64,000 nt of DNA, taken from CAVZLD01 sp963776055 (GTDB taxonomy: Bacteria > Planctomycetota > Planctomycetia > Pirellulales > Pirellulaceae). Location of the stretch: NCBI GenBank assembly GCA_963776055.1, contig CAVZLD010000008.1, positions 62,001 to 126,000 on the forward strand. Direction: 5' to 3'. Both the position numbers and the translations under genes were made by a program. The notes under the pieces are model-generated. The model was not told the origin of the DNA and ran no database searches. It worked only from the letters and a program-made list of their open reading frames with translations. Below, in pieces: positions 55,285 through 64,000 of the stretch; the first letter of the stretch is position 1, and the number at the start of each line of letters is the position of its first letter.

Positions 55285-56741
55285 CTACTGGAGCTGGAGT
55301 GTCTCGATGATCTTGTCGAAGGCAGCGTTCTTCGATTCGAACTGATCCGGATCACAGGCACGAAGCGTCAGTTCGCACGCAGTTTTTTCACCGAAGACAA
55401 ACACTCCCGACGCCATCCTTTTCTTGTCGCCTTCCAAGTAGTCACCGACAAACCGTACGGCCGGCCGTCCGGCGACGGTGCACTCCTGCCAACTCTCGTC
55501 GCGGACTTGCAGGTTCTTCAGTTCCTGCTTGCCCCGCTCCAATCGGTGCTCTGCCCAGGATCGCACGGATTCCTTGGCCGTCGCGTCCTCGATGGAATCG
55601 AGCGTCCGCACGACCACAATGTGCAGTGCAGAAACCATGGGGTCAATCAAGTGAACCGCGGTGGCCGAGCGATCTTCGCTGGGCGGGTTTTCCAAGAAAT
55701 ACCAGTCCGCTGGAAGATCGAGCGAGAATCCAAGGTCTTCGTTGCGGTACGTCTTCGCCTGGCCAGGGACGTTCCGGCCGATTTGCTCCAATTCCGCCGT
55801 TACACCGGCTGCCTGCAATTTCACCAGGTAGCAGTGTGAATCGGCGGAGTACCAGAAGACCTGATTCACCGGCTGCAAGGTTACCTTGTAGCACTCAAAT
55901 TCACCGGCTGGGACACTCACCGTCTCTTTGCCATTGACTTCCAATCCAATACCGACCTTGCCACCGCCGAAGGTGGCATAGATGGGCACGGTGACTTGGT
56001 AGCCTTCGGCCAAGGGCAGGCGGCGGAACACGAATACGCCCTGCTCGTTATCGTAGTACTCTTTCTCCAGCGAGTCGGAGCGGGCGGGATCTTCCGTGCC
56101 GGGCTTGGTGACGGTGACTTTGCCGGGTTCATAGACTCCGTCGACGGTACCCATCAGTGTGTGCTGAAAGCTGCTGAACAGGGGCCGGAAGTTCTTCGCA
56201 TCGGCGTCGACCAAACTCAACCCGCGATTGTCACCGCCGGCCAGGATATAGCGGTAGGTCTTCATTCTCCAGCCATCTTCCCCGTCCAGATCGACCGCAG
56301 CGACGGTCCAGATGAACGTACCGATTTTGAGTCCGCCAGCGAGCTTGACAGACAGTTGCAGATACTCGCCATCCTCCCAGGGGACAGGGCGTAGCGGCAG
56401 CGGCGACCGGTCCGGCAGTTGTTGTTGGGCCTTCGTGACCCATTCCGCCTGATCGGGATAATCTTCGATTACCTTGCGGAAGGCCGCCTGTGACTCCTCG
56501 GATTTCTTCTGCTTGGCCAGGCATTGTCCCAACCGAAACTGCACCTCAGCAGCCGCCTGTTTCGCAACTTGGGCATCTCGAACGACCTGACCATAGATTT
56601 CGATCGCCCGATCGAGGTCGCCCACGGTTTCCTCGGCGTAGATTGCCTTTTCGAGCAGTTCATCGGGCGATTGCGCCCGAGGGCGGGGAAAGTCATCCCG
56701 AGTACGACGCACGGCAGACACACCAAACATCTTCGTAACAT
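55285..56741 (-). CDS. Exported TPR and DUF3108-like protein, one frame shift near the leader
   Basis: First gene of the kinase operon, about 485 residues. Seen: ATG at 56741 gives a signal peptide (RRCLVCLPCVVLGMTFPALG); one G is missing near 56677 (C3 run on the plus strand), after which the frame continues AQSPDELLEKAIYAEETVGD. TPR-like repeats follow (LDRAIEIYGQVVRDAQVAKQ, EESQAAFRKVIEDYPDQ), then a beta-rich domain resembling DUF3108 (GGLKIGTFIWTVAAVD, VSVPAGEFECYKVTLQ, VNQVFWYSADSHCYLVKLQA) and a PsbP/LpqN-like C-terminal domain (FSLDLPADWYFLENPP, GRPAVRFVGDYLEGDKK). It may supply the signal read by the neighbouring kinase. Confidence 0.78.
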
Positions 56742-56878
56742 GGCATCACCTTTTCCTTCCCAAGGCTCCACGTCTTGGCAAAGTGCCGTCCCGCGTGCCT
56801 TTGTGGAGATTATCGGGAACGGTTGTTACGGGCGTGTTACGCCCAGGTGACGTTCCTGTCCGATCTTTGGCAGCCGCA

Positions 56879-58682
56879 TTAATCGTTTCCGGCGAGCAAC
56901 CCGGGCGTCTGCACTCGGGTCGGGTCTCGCTGATCATTGTCGTGGACCAGAATCCCTTCTTCCGTGACGAAGTAGGTTCCAAAGTCTTCCACGACGAGAT
57001 TGAAGGCGTCGCTTGTCGGTGCTACGGCAAGACCGTTGACAGGCTGAGAGCCATGCATTGTGTGAATCGAGTCTCCCAGACGCAGCAGCTTGGCCATCCG
57101 CCAACCGTGCCGATTGACCCACAGGGGATGTCCGGTGGTCAGGGTGACCCAGGTGTTGCCGACCTGAATGCGTTGCATCGCGGCTTGCGATCGCTGCGTG
57201 ACGTCGGACACAGGCTGATAACGCAATTCCCCGGTTTCCGGATCCTGCGACAGCACTCGGTCCCCGACTTGAATGCGTTCGATTGTGTTCCGGCCTTCCT
57301 CGGTCCAGACCACCGTCCCCGCCGGGAAACACTCGCATGACCGGGGCGCAAAATCCTGGTAGGTGTAAGAATTCCGGTAACGCCGCGTAGGTTTTCCAGC
57401 CGCGCGTTCGTACTCGTTGTATTCGCGCCACCAATCCCACCAAGCCACCGGCGCATTTTCGAGCGTCTGGTTGGTGGTTTGTTGCAGAACGAAGTAGATC
57501 TGATCGTTCTGTTGCATCACCTGACGATTTTGGGTTGCCACCGCTTGTTCGATTTGACGCACCTGATCTATCACGCGTTGTTCCTGAGCGGGTGTGACTT
57601 GCCGTTGTCCGCTTTCCGGGTCGGCCTCCGCGACCGAAATCGCGGCGTAATTCAAGCTGCAGGTTCTCGTCGGATCCTTCCTGAAACAGCACGTGCTCGT
57701 GCAGTATCTGGCCGGCCGGACCGGGTGTTACCTGAAAAACGCTGCGGATGGGCGACGCCAAGCCACGCAATAGCACGGGGACGAATTCGTGGTAAGGTCG
57801 TCTCCGTAATTGCACGATCGCTTCCTGACGCACTTTGGACCACGGCAAAGCCACCGCGTGGCGCGTCAGAGATTCCGTCGCATCCGGGTGCGACATGTCA
57901 GCCAGAATTCCCACTGCTTCCGATGCCAATGACTCCTCGCGCATCGACAGCAGCAGCTCCAGAGCGGGAATCGCAGCCGGATCCTGGATTTGCCGCAAAG
58001 CTTCCATGGCCTGGTCTCGTTGGCTGGCACGATTGCTCTGCAACCGCCGCACGTCTTTTCGAATTCGTTGAGACCAGGTCCGCAGATCCTGTTGCGCCTG
58101 TTGCAGGGTTGCCTGCAACTCGAATATCTCATCTCGTGTGAACCATCGCCCGCCGTACGATTGCAGATTCAGGCGTCGGGCCGCCGCCAATTGGATTGCG
58201 GAATCCGACTGCGGGTTCTGGACGACGCGACGCAGGTGGACATTCGCCAGGTCATCGAGTCCCTGGGTCTGACACCAGATGCCCAGCGTGAATTCTGCCC
58301 GGCCGCGGTCCAATCGGCCCTGGCGAATATGCTGGTAGTCGGATCGCAGTTTCGTCGCCGCTGCCATGGTTGCGGTTGATGAGGAAGACGAACGCTCCTG
58401 AACCGCCGGAATCCATGTGTCTCCTTGTCGAACATAGCCGAGTCGCGAACGTGCCAGCAGACAATCCGGGTCCACGCGCAGCGCCGCCAGCCAGGTAAAT
58501 TGCGCGTACTGTTCCTGACCTTCAAGATCGAAATGCATCCCGGTTTCGGCAAGTTGCCGGGCCTGACGCTCCCTTTCGTTCTCGATCGATGGCCGGTCGG
58601 CCCGGGCCGACGAAGACAAGACAACGAGAGCCAGCGTCCACACCGTGAAAGTCCGCTCGCGCAACAGAGGAGACGAAGACAT
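56879..58682 (-). CDS. Exported HEAT-repeat protein ending in a Hint domain, one frame shift
   Basis: About 600 residues. Seen: ATG at 58682 with AAAGGAG; signal peptide (TVWTLALVVLSSSARADR); a TPR-like part (YAQFTWLAALRVDPDCLLAR); HEAT-like repeats (MEALRQIQDPAAIPALELLL, AVGILADMSHPDATESL, AIVQLRRRPYHEFVPVLLRG); a helical linker rich in Gln; then a Hint domain (about the last 150 residues) with CFPAGTVVWTEEG (nucleophile Cys), IERIQVGDRVLSQDPETG, TLTTGHPLWVN (TxxH-like block B) and FGTYFVTEEGILVHDND. Only about 17 residues follow the Hint domain. The frame shifts near 57655. Hint domains self-cleave; in polymorphic toxins a toxin follows, but none is present here. Confidence 0.8.
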
Positions 58683-59213
58683 GATACGACTCCTTTGGAA
58701 CGGACCAAGCGTCACATACCGCGCACTCGAACCATTCCCATGTGCCCCAGAAAAGAAGAGAAGCCTGTTCCTTCCGTCGGTTGTACCGAGTTCGCTTCCA
58801 CGGGTCAAATCTGCCGCACGTCGCCTACACCGGCGGAGGGGTTGGAGTCAAGTAAATCCCCTAGAATGCGTGCGGGATCGGACACGGTTCCGATCTGTCC
58901 CTGCATCGGCAAGCAGTCTTGTAGTGACGTTTGCGCGAAGACCGTTTTGAGTTTCGTAGGATTCAGCGCGCAGCAAGTTTTGTAGTTCTTGTCAGGGTGG
59001 GCTCAGCTCGCGTAGCGAGTGCAAGCCCACCAGCCCTCGATTGCCAGAGCGGTCCATCTCGATTCGACGATGAAGGATCGGTGGGCTTGCGCTTCGCTGA
59101 GCCCTACGGGACCGCGCTCACCCTACGGGACTGAGCGCACTCTGCGGGATGAATTGGCGTGGTCGCCTGTTGGGTGGGCATCTGATCGACATGCGATTAC
59201 GCACTCGTACAAC
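58683..59213. other. Gene-free region upstream of the HEAT-Hint gene
   Basis: 531 bases between the leftward HEAT-Hint gene and the rightward DUF3472 remnant. It contains an imperfect inverted repeat (58995-59107) typical of dispersed repeats with GTGGGCTTGC cores. No gene supported. Confidence 0.5.
58995..59130. repeat. Imperfect inverted repeat with CCCTACGGGA direct repeats
   Basis: The left arm (58995-59032) reads GGGTGGGCTCAGC and ends GCAAGCCCACC; the right arm (59080-59107) reads GGTGGGCTTGCGC and ends GCTGAGCCCTAC, its reverse complement with small gaps. CCCTACGGGA then occurs at 59102-59111 and 59121-59130. Likely a small non-coding mobile-type repeat. Confidence 0.65.
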
Positions 59214-59723
59214 ATGGAGCATGACGAGCAAATGATACTCGCAAGATATCTTCCGCCTCTCTGTCGATTTATCGGGATGGAGTTTCTGCCGCACCCAGAA
59301 ACACCTCTGCGTGCCGGCGAGGCACCTCGCGCCGCGCGGTCGGTGCATCTTGGTTGGCCGGCACCGGATTCGGACTGGTTCTATCGGGAAATGACGGTTC
59401 AAGAATCGGTTCCGGGCAGCTATTTCATGGCCCGTGGGTGGAATGCGGGGTACTTTGGGATTCAGGAATTGGCGAGGGGCCGGAAGCTGGTCATCTTTTC
59501 CGTGTGGGACCCTTCGCGCGGCGATAATCCCAACGACGTGGCCGCGGAAGATCGTGTGGAGCTGGTCTCGCAACGGCCGGATCGTTACTTGTTCCGACGA
59601 ATGACTGATACGCGCCGATCCTCACGCCTTTATAATGGCGGCTTCCATCTGCGAGCGGCGCGGGATGAATCGACCATGACACAGGATGTGAATCCATGGA
59701 TCCTCTATTGCCTCCCTTGTTGA
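59214..59723 (+). pseudogene. DUF3472-family remnant, truncated
   Basis: Seen: RSVHLGWPAPDSDWFYREMT, VPGSYFMARGWNAGYFGIQE, KLVIFSVWDPSRGDNPNDVA and EDRVELVSQR, which match the front half of DUF3472 proteins found in planctomycetes and Bacteroidetes. After about residue 120 the similarity stops abruptly; the tail (YLFRRMTDTRRSSRLYNGGF) is unrelated and runs 28 bp into the next gene. No signal peptide or clear ribosome site was found at ATG 59214, so the N-terminus may also be lost. A deletion that joined it to the GntP gene is likely. Confidence 0.6.
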
Positions 59724-61098
59724 TCCTGGCGATCGGCATCATCACGATTCTGATGTTGATTGTCGCTTTTCGGACCCACGCGTTTTTGGCGCTGATCATG
59801 GCCGCGATGCTGGTAAGCACGCTGGCCGGCGGACCGTGGGAAGAGCGGATCGGCCGAGTGGCGACGGAATTTGGCGTGGCGGCAGGCAAGATCGGGATTG
59901 TCATTGCGCTGGCCGCCATCATCGGTCAGTGCATGATGGAAAGCGGCGCCGCGGATCGCGTCGTCCGTTCTTTTCTGAGCGCTTTGGCCAGCAGCGGGCG
60001 GGAGTCGCGTTGCTGGGCAGTGGATATGTACTGGGTGTGCCGGTCTTCTTCGATACCGTTTTCTATCTCTTGGTGCCGCTGGCCCGTTCGCTCTATCAGC
60101 GGACCGGTCGGGACTTTCTCAAATACGTACTGGCGATCTCAGCCGGTGGAGCATTGACGCACACGCTTGTGCCGCCGACGCCCGGTCCGCTGACCATGGC
60201 GGCCTATCTCGAAGTGGACGTCGGACTCTTGATCCTGGTGGGAGCTGCCGTGGCCTTGCCCGCCGCGATCGTGGGTTTGGGTTTTGCGAATGTGGCGAAT
60301 CGGCTCATGCCCATTCCGGCGCGAAGTATCGGATCGGATCCCGATCCTACGCCGGCTGCCGCGGAAGAATCTCGCTTGCCCGGTCTGTTCGTTTCCATGC
60401 TGCCGGTTGTGTTGCCGGTCGTACTGATCTCCGGTCGGACCGCTTTGGAGGCGATTCCGAAGGAACAGATCGATCGCTGGGGATTACGTTGGTTGTCCGA
60501 CGTCATGGGAATGCTCGGCAATGCCAATCTGGCGTTACTCCTTTCCGCCTTGGTCGCCATGCTGTTGTTGGTCAAGCAGCAGCGATTGAGTTTGAGTGAA
60601 TTGACGCAGCGCGTAGAGAAGGCCTTACTCAGCGGTGGTGTGATCATTCTCATCACCGCGGCCGGCGGTGCCTTCGGGGCGATGTTGCGGGCAGCCCAAG
60701 TAGGCGAAGCGATCACCGCGATGGTGTCGGACCAGGGGAGTCTCCGCGGCACGCAAGTGCTACTCCTCGGTTTTGCGATTGCGGTGATTCTGAAGATTGC
60801 CCAGGGATCCAGTACCGTGGCCATGATCACCACGGCCACGATGGTGGGCTCCATGGGGGTCACGACGGCAGCCCTGGGATTCAACGCGGTTTACCTCTGC
60901 ACCGCAATCGGGTCGGGTTCGTTAGTGGGCTCGTGGATGAATGACAGCGGGTTCTGGATCTTCTCGCGCATGAGCGGTATCACCGAGGTGGAGGCCTTGA
61001 AGAGCTGGACGATTATGCTTGTCGTGCTGGGGTGTACCGGGCTCGTTTTCTCGCTGCTCTATGCCTCGCTGTTTCCCCTCACGTCGCTGGGAACGTAA
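59696..61098 (+). CDS. GntP-family permease, one frame shift
   Basis: Inner-membrane proton symporter for gluconate-type sugar acids. Seen: start ATGGATCC at 59696, first helices LLILAIGIITILMLIVAF and LIMAAMLVSTLAG; AGKIGIVIALAAIIGQCMM, ESGAADRVV; after the frame change near 60000, GSGYVLGVPVFFDTVFYLLV, the signature GGALTHTLVPPTPGPLTMA, and near the end GSGSLVGSWMNDSGFWIFSR. These are family hallmarks. Length about 467 residues is normal. The ribosome site is weak. Adjacent genes encode a phosphatase and a GH10 xylanase, so uronic or aldonic acids released from glycans are likely substrates. Confidence 0.9.
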
Positions 61099-61157
61099 AT
61101 GGTGCACGGGGCGGAGGGCCGAAATCCGGGCGGGGATCCGATGCACATCATCCAGGC

Positions 61158-62262
61158 ATGGTTTGGAACGCTTTCACGAATGAGCTGCTGTTGCCGGTTG
61201 GCCTGCTGGCGGTCGTGCTGCTGATCGCGCTGTGGATATGGTCTGCCACGATGGCAGAAGCTTCCCGATTGCGGCCGGATGAGACCGTGATTTTGTTTCC
61301 CACGGCAGCCCATCTCCATCCCGACGGCAAAGCGTGGGTCGTTCCCATTCACGGTTGGATTTTTGAGCGGGAGGAAGGAGACCGGCTGCGCCGGATCGCC
61401 CTGCGGCAACTCCACCGTGCCTTAAATTTGGAGGAAGATGAACCGGAAAGCGAGATCTTTCGGCACCGGGCACGCGCATTCCTGGTGGACAACGAACGGA
61501 TGAAAGAGGTTCAAGTCCGGATCGCGAAGAAGCCCTTTCGGCTGCAACCGTCCGATCCGGGCGGGCACTTTTTTGGCTCCATCCGACTGGATTGCGACAC
61601 AATCGATGAATACAAGTCAGTGAATCGCTTGCCGATTGAAGTAGTGACATCCCCGTCCGACTCGCGCAACTTCAGGGGCGTTGCCCACCTGATTCCCCCG
61701 GAAGGCATCTCGGTAATCAGCGACATTGACGACACGATTAAGGTCAGCGACGTTACGAACAAGAAGGAGCTGGTCCAGAATACCTTCGTTCGGCCCTTTC
61801 GCGGTGGAGGGAATGGCCGACACGTATCGTCGTTGGGCAGGTGAGGGAGTCGCATTTCATCTCGTTTCTTCTAGCCCCTGGCAATTGTACGAACCACTGG
61901 CACGTTTCCTGGCCGAGTCCGGGTTCCCCGAGAGCACCTTCCATCTGAAGCGTTTTCGCTTAACCGACCGGACGGCGCTTGATCTGCTGGCCGATCCATT
62001 GACGACCAAGCCTCGGGCGATTGAGCCACTCCTGCACGCTTACCCCGCGCGAAAGTTCGTGCTGATCGGCGACTCCGGAGAACAGGACCCGGAAGTCTAC
62101 GCTAAGATGGCTCGCCAGTATCCGCAACAGATCGTGCGGATCTATATCCGGAACGTTACCGACGAGCCGGCCGATTCGACGCGTTACCAGAAGTGCTTTG
62201 AAGGCCTGCCGCCGAAACTCTGGTGGATCTTCGAGGATCCGCGTTCCCTTGCCTTGCCGTAG
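61158..62262 (+). CDS. App1-like (DUF2183) phosphatidate-phosphatase-family protein, one frame shift
   Basis: HAD-like protein, about 368 residues, anchored by one N-terminal helix (LLLPVGLLAVVLLIALWIW). Seen: WVVPIHGWIFEREEGDRLRR, an N-terminal beta domain, then VISDIDDTIKVSDVTNKK with the DxDxT nucleophile of HAD phosphatases, VAFHLVSSSPWQLYEPLARF, KFVLIGDSGEQDPEVYAKMA and YIRNVTDE. This is the App1/DUF2183 architecture; the yeast member is a Mg-dependent phosphatidate phosphatase. One extra T in the T3 run at 61797-61799 breaks the frame. ATG at 61158 lacks a good ribosome site. Activity in bacteria is untested. Confidence 0.86.
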
Positions 62263-62298
62263 TCCCACCGACCTTCTCAGAACAGAAAGTAGACCGCG

Positions 62299-63637
62299 AT
62301 GTCGAGAACCTCCAGGATCACTCGTCTGTTTTGTATGCCGGTTCTTCTCGGCCCGATACTCTGGCTGGCGATGGGCAGGCCTTTGCCGGCGGCGGATGCG
62401 TTGCTGGTTCGCGCGGAAGAGCGAATTCGGCAACACCGCCAGTCCGAAGTAACGATCCAGGTTCTGGACGCTCGGGGGAAACCTATGCCGGGTGCGGCGA
62501 TCCAGGTTGAGCAATCGCGTCATGCCTTCCTGTTCGGATCCAATATTTTTCAATGGGGTAAGCTGCCGACCGCGGACCTGGAAAACGCCTATCTCGAAAG
62601 ATTCGCTGCGCTTTGCAACTATGCGACGTTGCCCTTCTATTGGTGGTCGTACGAGCCCCGCCGAGGTGAGCCACGCCATCGGGAAACGGAGATGGTCGCC
62701 CGCTGGTGTCAACAGCAGCAGATCCTCACAAAAGGCCATCCCCTGGCCTGGAATTACGGCGAACCCCGCTGGTTGCCAGAGGACCTGGCAGACGTTCGCC
62801 GGCTGCAAATGGATCGGATCACCGACTGCGTCTCGCGATTCCGCGGGATGATCAACCGCTGGGACGTTGTCAACGAAGCTACGCATTTTGAACGTGAAGA
62901 ACTGCTACGGCGCCGGGCTCCAAAACTGAGTGCGGTGTGGCAAGCGGCCGGACGAGTCGAATTCACACGCGAGTGTTTTCAGCGGGCCCGCGCCGCGGAT
63001 CCCAAGGCCACGTTGTTGATCAACGATTATCGTGTCGACCCGGCGTACGAGCGTGTGATCGAGCAATTAGTCGATTCGCAGGGGCAGCGGCTCTACGATG
63101 TGATTGGAATTCAGAGTCACATGCATGGTGGCACGTGGTCCAACGAGAAGATCTGGGATGTCTGTGAGCGGTTCGCACGTTTCGGAGTTCCGCTGCATTT
63201 CACCGAGACAACGATTGTTTCCGGCGATCGACCCGGGCGTGATGCACAAGAAGAGCGTTGGCTGACCACACCGGAAGGGGAAGCTCGACAAGCGGAGGAA
63301 GTCGTTCGCATCTACACGCTGCTGTTCTCGCATCCGGCCGTCGAGGCAATTACCTGGTGGGACTTCAGTGACTACCACGCGTGGCAACGAGCACCCGCGG
63401 GGTTTCTGCGAGCCGACATGAGCCCGAAGCCTGCGTACGAGGCGTTGATGCAGCTGATCCGAGGAAAATGGTGGACGCACGCGACCCTCATGACCGGCCA
63501 GGACGGTTCCGCTTCGTTCCGTGGCTTCCTTGGCGACTACCGAGTGACCGTCCAAGCGCCGGATCGTCAACCGGTCGAAGCCGCATTTCCAGCTGCCGAA
63601 AGTGCCGATCGATCCGTGGCGCGTGAAGCTTCGTTAA
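62299..63637 (+). CDS. GH10 endo-1,4-beta-xylanase-like enzyme, exported, C-terminal frame shift
   Basis: Secreted glycoside hydrolase. Seen: signal peptide (MPVLLGPILWLAMGRPLPAA), a short N-terminal beta region (VTIQVLDARGKPMPGAAIQV), then a GH10 barrel with GHPLAWNYGEP, INRWDVVNEATHFE (acid/base E193), DVIGIQSHMHGG, LHFTETTIVSG (nucleophile E303) and AITWWDFSDYHAWQ. The frame as read continues to 63837 into the convergent gene, but removing one T from the T3 run at 63586-63588 gives an ending FQLPKVPIDPWRVKLR with TAA at 63635-63637, which I adopt. Xylan is the classic substrate; the YWWSYEPRRG variant and beta domain suggest a planctomycete subgroup of unknown specificity. Confidence 0.86.
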
Positions 63638-63670
63638 GAGCTGGCGAAAAGAAATCCTGTGGGCAATGCG

Positions 63671-64000
63671 TCAGTCGACCGGGCCGGGGCGGACGATGGT
63701 GGGGGCGTTCTGAATTTTGGGTCGGACCGACAGCCAGTCGACGCCCGGAAACACCGGGTCGGGCATGGCGCAGATTTCTTCCCGGCCGCGGAAGGGGCAC
63801 ATGCTGTCCACCCAGGCGATCAGGCGACGGCGGCTGAGCGGATCGATTTGCACATCGTAGTGTTCGCCGCTGGAGCATAGCGTGATCAACCGGCTGCCGA
63901 AAGAAAGCTTGGTCATGGGTGAAGGCGTTCGGTAGGCCGCGGGATCCACGGTGTCGTAGGCTTCCACCATGATCATGTCCGCGATGCCCCAACCAGGCGG
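63671..64000 (-). CDS. C-terminal part of a large planctomycete secreted protein (partial)
   Basis: Open leftward frame entering from the right edge and ending at 63671; about 109 residues visible. Seen: AYRTPSPMTKLSFGSRLITL, SGEHYDVQIDPLSRRRLIAW, VDSMCPFRG and FPGVDWLSVRPKI. The segment TPSPMTKLSFGSRL with H, then RRLIAWVD and PFRG, is the ending seen in planctomycete cytochrome-like and hydrazine-synthase-alpha-like exported proteins. The catalytic or heme-binding part lies outside the window, so function cannot be given. Convergent with the GH10 gene. Confidence 0.6.
   Translation of the reverse strand, partial: PPGWGIADMIMVEAYDTVDPAAYRTPSPMTKLSFGSRLITLCSSGEHYDVQIDPLSRRRLIAWVDSMCPFRGREEICAMPDPVFPGVDWLSVRPKIQNAPTIVRPGPVD

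Noticed and set aside
1..64000. CRISPR array, tRNA, rRNA or prophage
   Set aside because: Read for spaced direct repeats, T-loop-like sequences and phage structural genes; none found. The tandem arrays have no spacers.

Overview
This window looks like a chromosomal segment of a planctomycete, probably of the Pirellulales or a relative. The evidence is the gene repertoire: three formylglycine-dependent sulfatases, Gfo/Idh/MocA oxidoreductases with RRxFLK twin-arginine leaders, a DUF1080 protein, a DUF5107 protein, a BBP7-type outer-membrane barrel, a PQQ-like propeller protein and DUF3472/DUF5060 families. There is no rRNA, tRNA, CRISPR array or prophage that I can see. Short GC-rich interspersed repeats sit in several gene-free stretches.

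Layout. 0-6 kb: 3' part of an aldo/keto reductase, a complete ovoA (ovothiol synthesis), a REP-associated tyrosine transposase flanked by short palindromes, and a Gfo/Idh/MocA oxidoreductase. 6.8-15 kb: sulfatase, DUF5107-TPR protein, and an ABC ATPase/permease pair whose permease carries a propeller-like insert. 15-26 kb: ribokinase with a ureide/sugar permease, a DUF1080-PHP fusion, a repeat cluster, an ADP-ribosylglycohydrolase, two glycoside hydrolases, an acetyltransferase and a glutathione peroxidase. 27-34.5 kb: a metal P1B-ATPase, a plant-type phosphofructokinase and glycogen phosphorylase on one strand, then an M20 deacylase with an ArgA-like acetyltransferase. 34.5-49.8 kb: sulfatase/oxidoreductase pair, a deoxyhypusine-synthase-like protein coupled to a CDF metal exporter and a DUF2007 protein, DinB, BBP7, the PQQ-like propeller protein, a third sulfatase, a methyltransferase-thioredoxin fusion and a sialidase-like protein. 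50.6-58.7 kb: universal stress protein, BON and DsrE proteins, a TPR protein-histidine kinase-response regulator operon, and a HEAT-Hint protein. 59-64 kb: DUF3472 remnant, GntP permease, App1-like phosphatase, GH10 xylanase and a partial secreted protein.

The overall theme is degradation of complex, partly sulfated glycans: sulfatases, GH10, GH140-like and DUF5060 glycosidases, dehydrogenases, uptake (GntP, UPS/GRP-like), ribokinase, and glycogen/glycolysis entry (glgP, phosphofructokinase). Metal and redox handling (ovoA, glutathione peroxidase, CDF, P1B-ATPase, DsrE) forms a second theme.

An important caveat: at least sixteen genes change reading frame by one base, often at a homopolymer and inside strongly conserved sequence. 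I treat these as probable sequencing or assembly errors and annotate the joined genes. I found no clear new multi-gene defence-like system. The most unusual proteins are the URO-D/MtaA-thioredoxin fusion, the HEAT-Hint protein, the propeller-bearing ABC permease, the CDF exporter with a His-containing tandem tail, and a deoxyhypusine synthase homologue with Arg at the Schiff-base lysine position.
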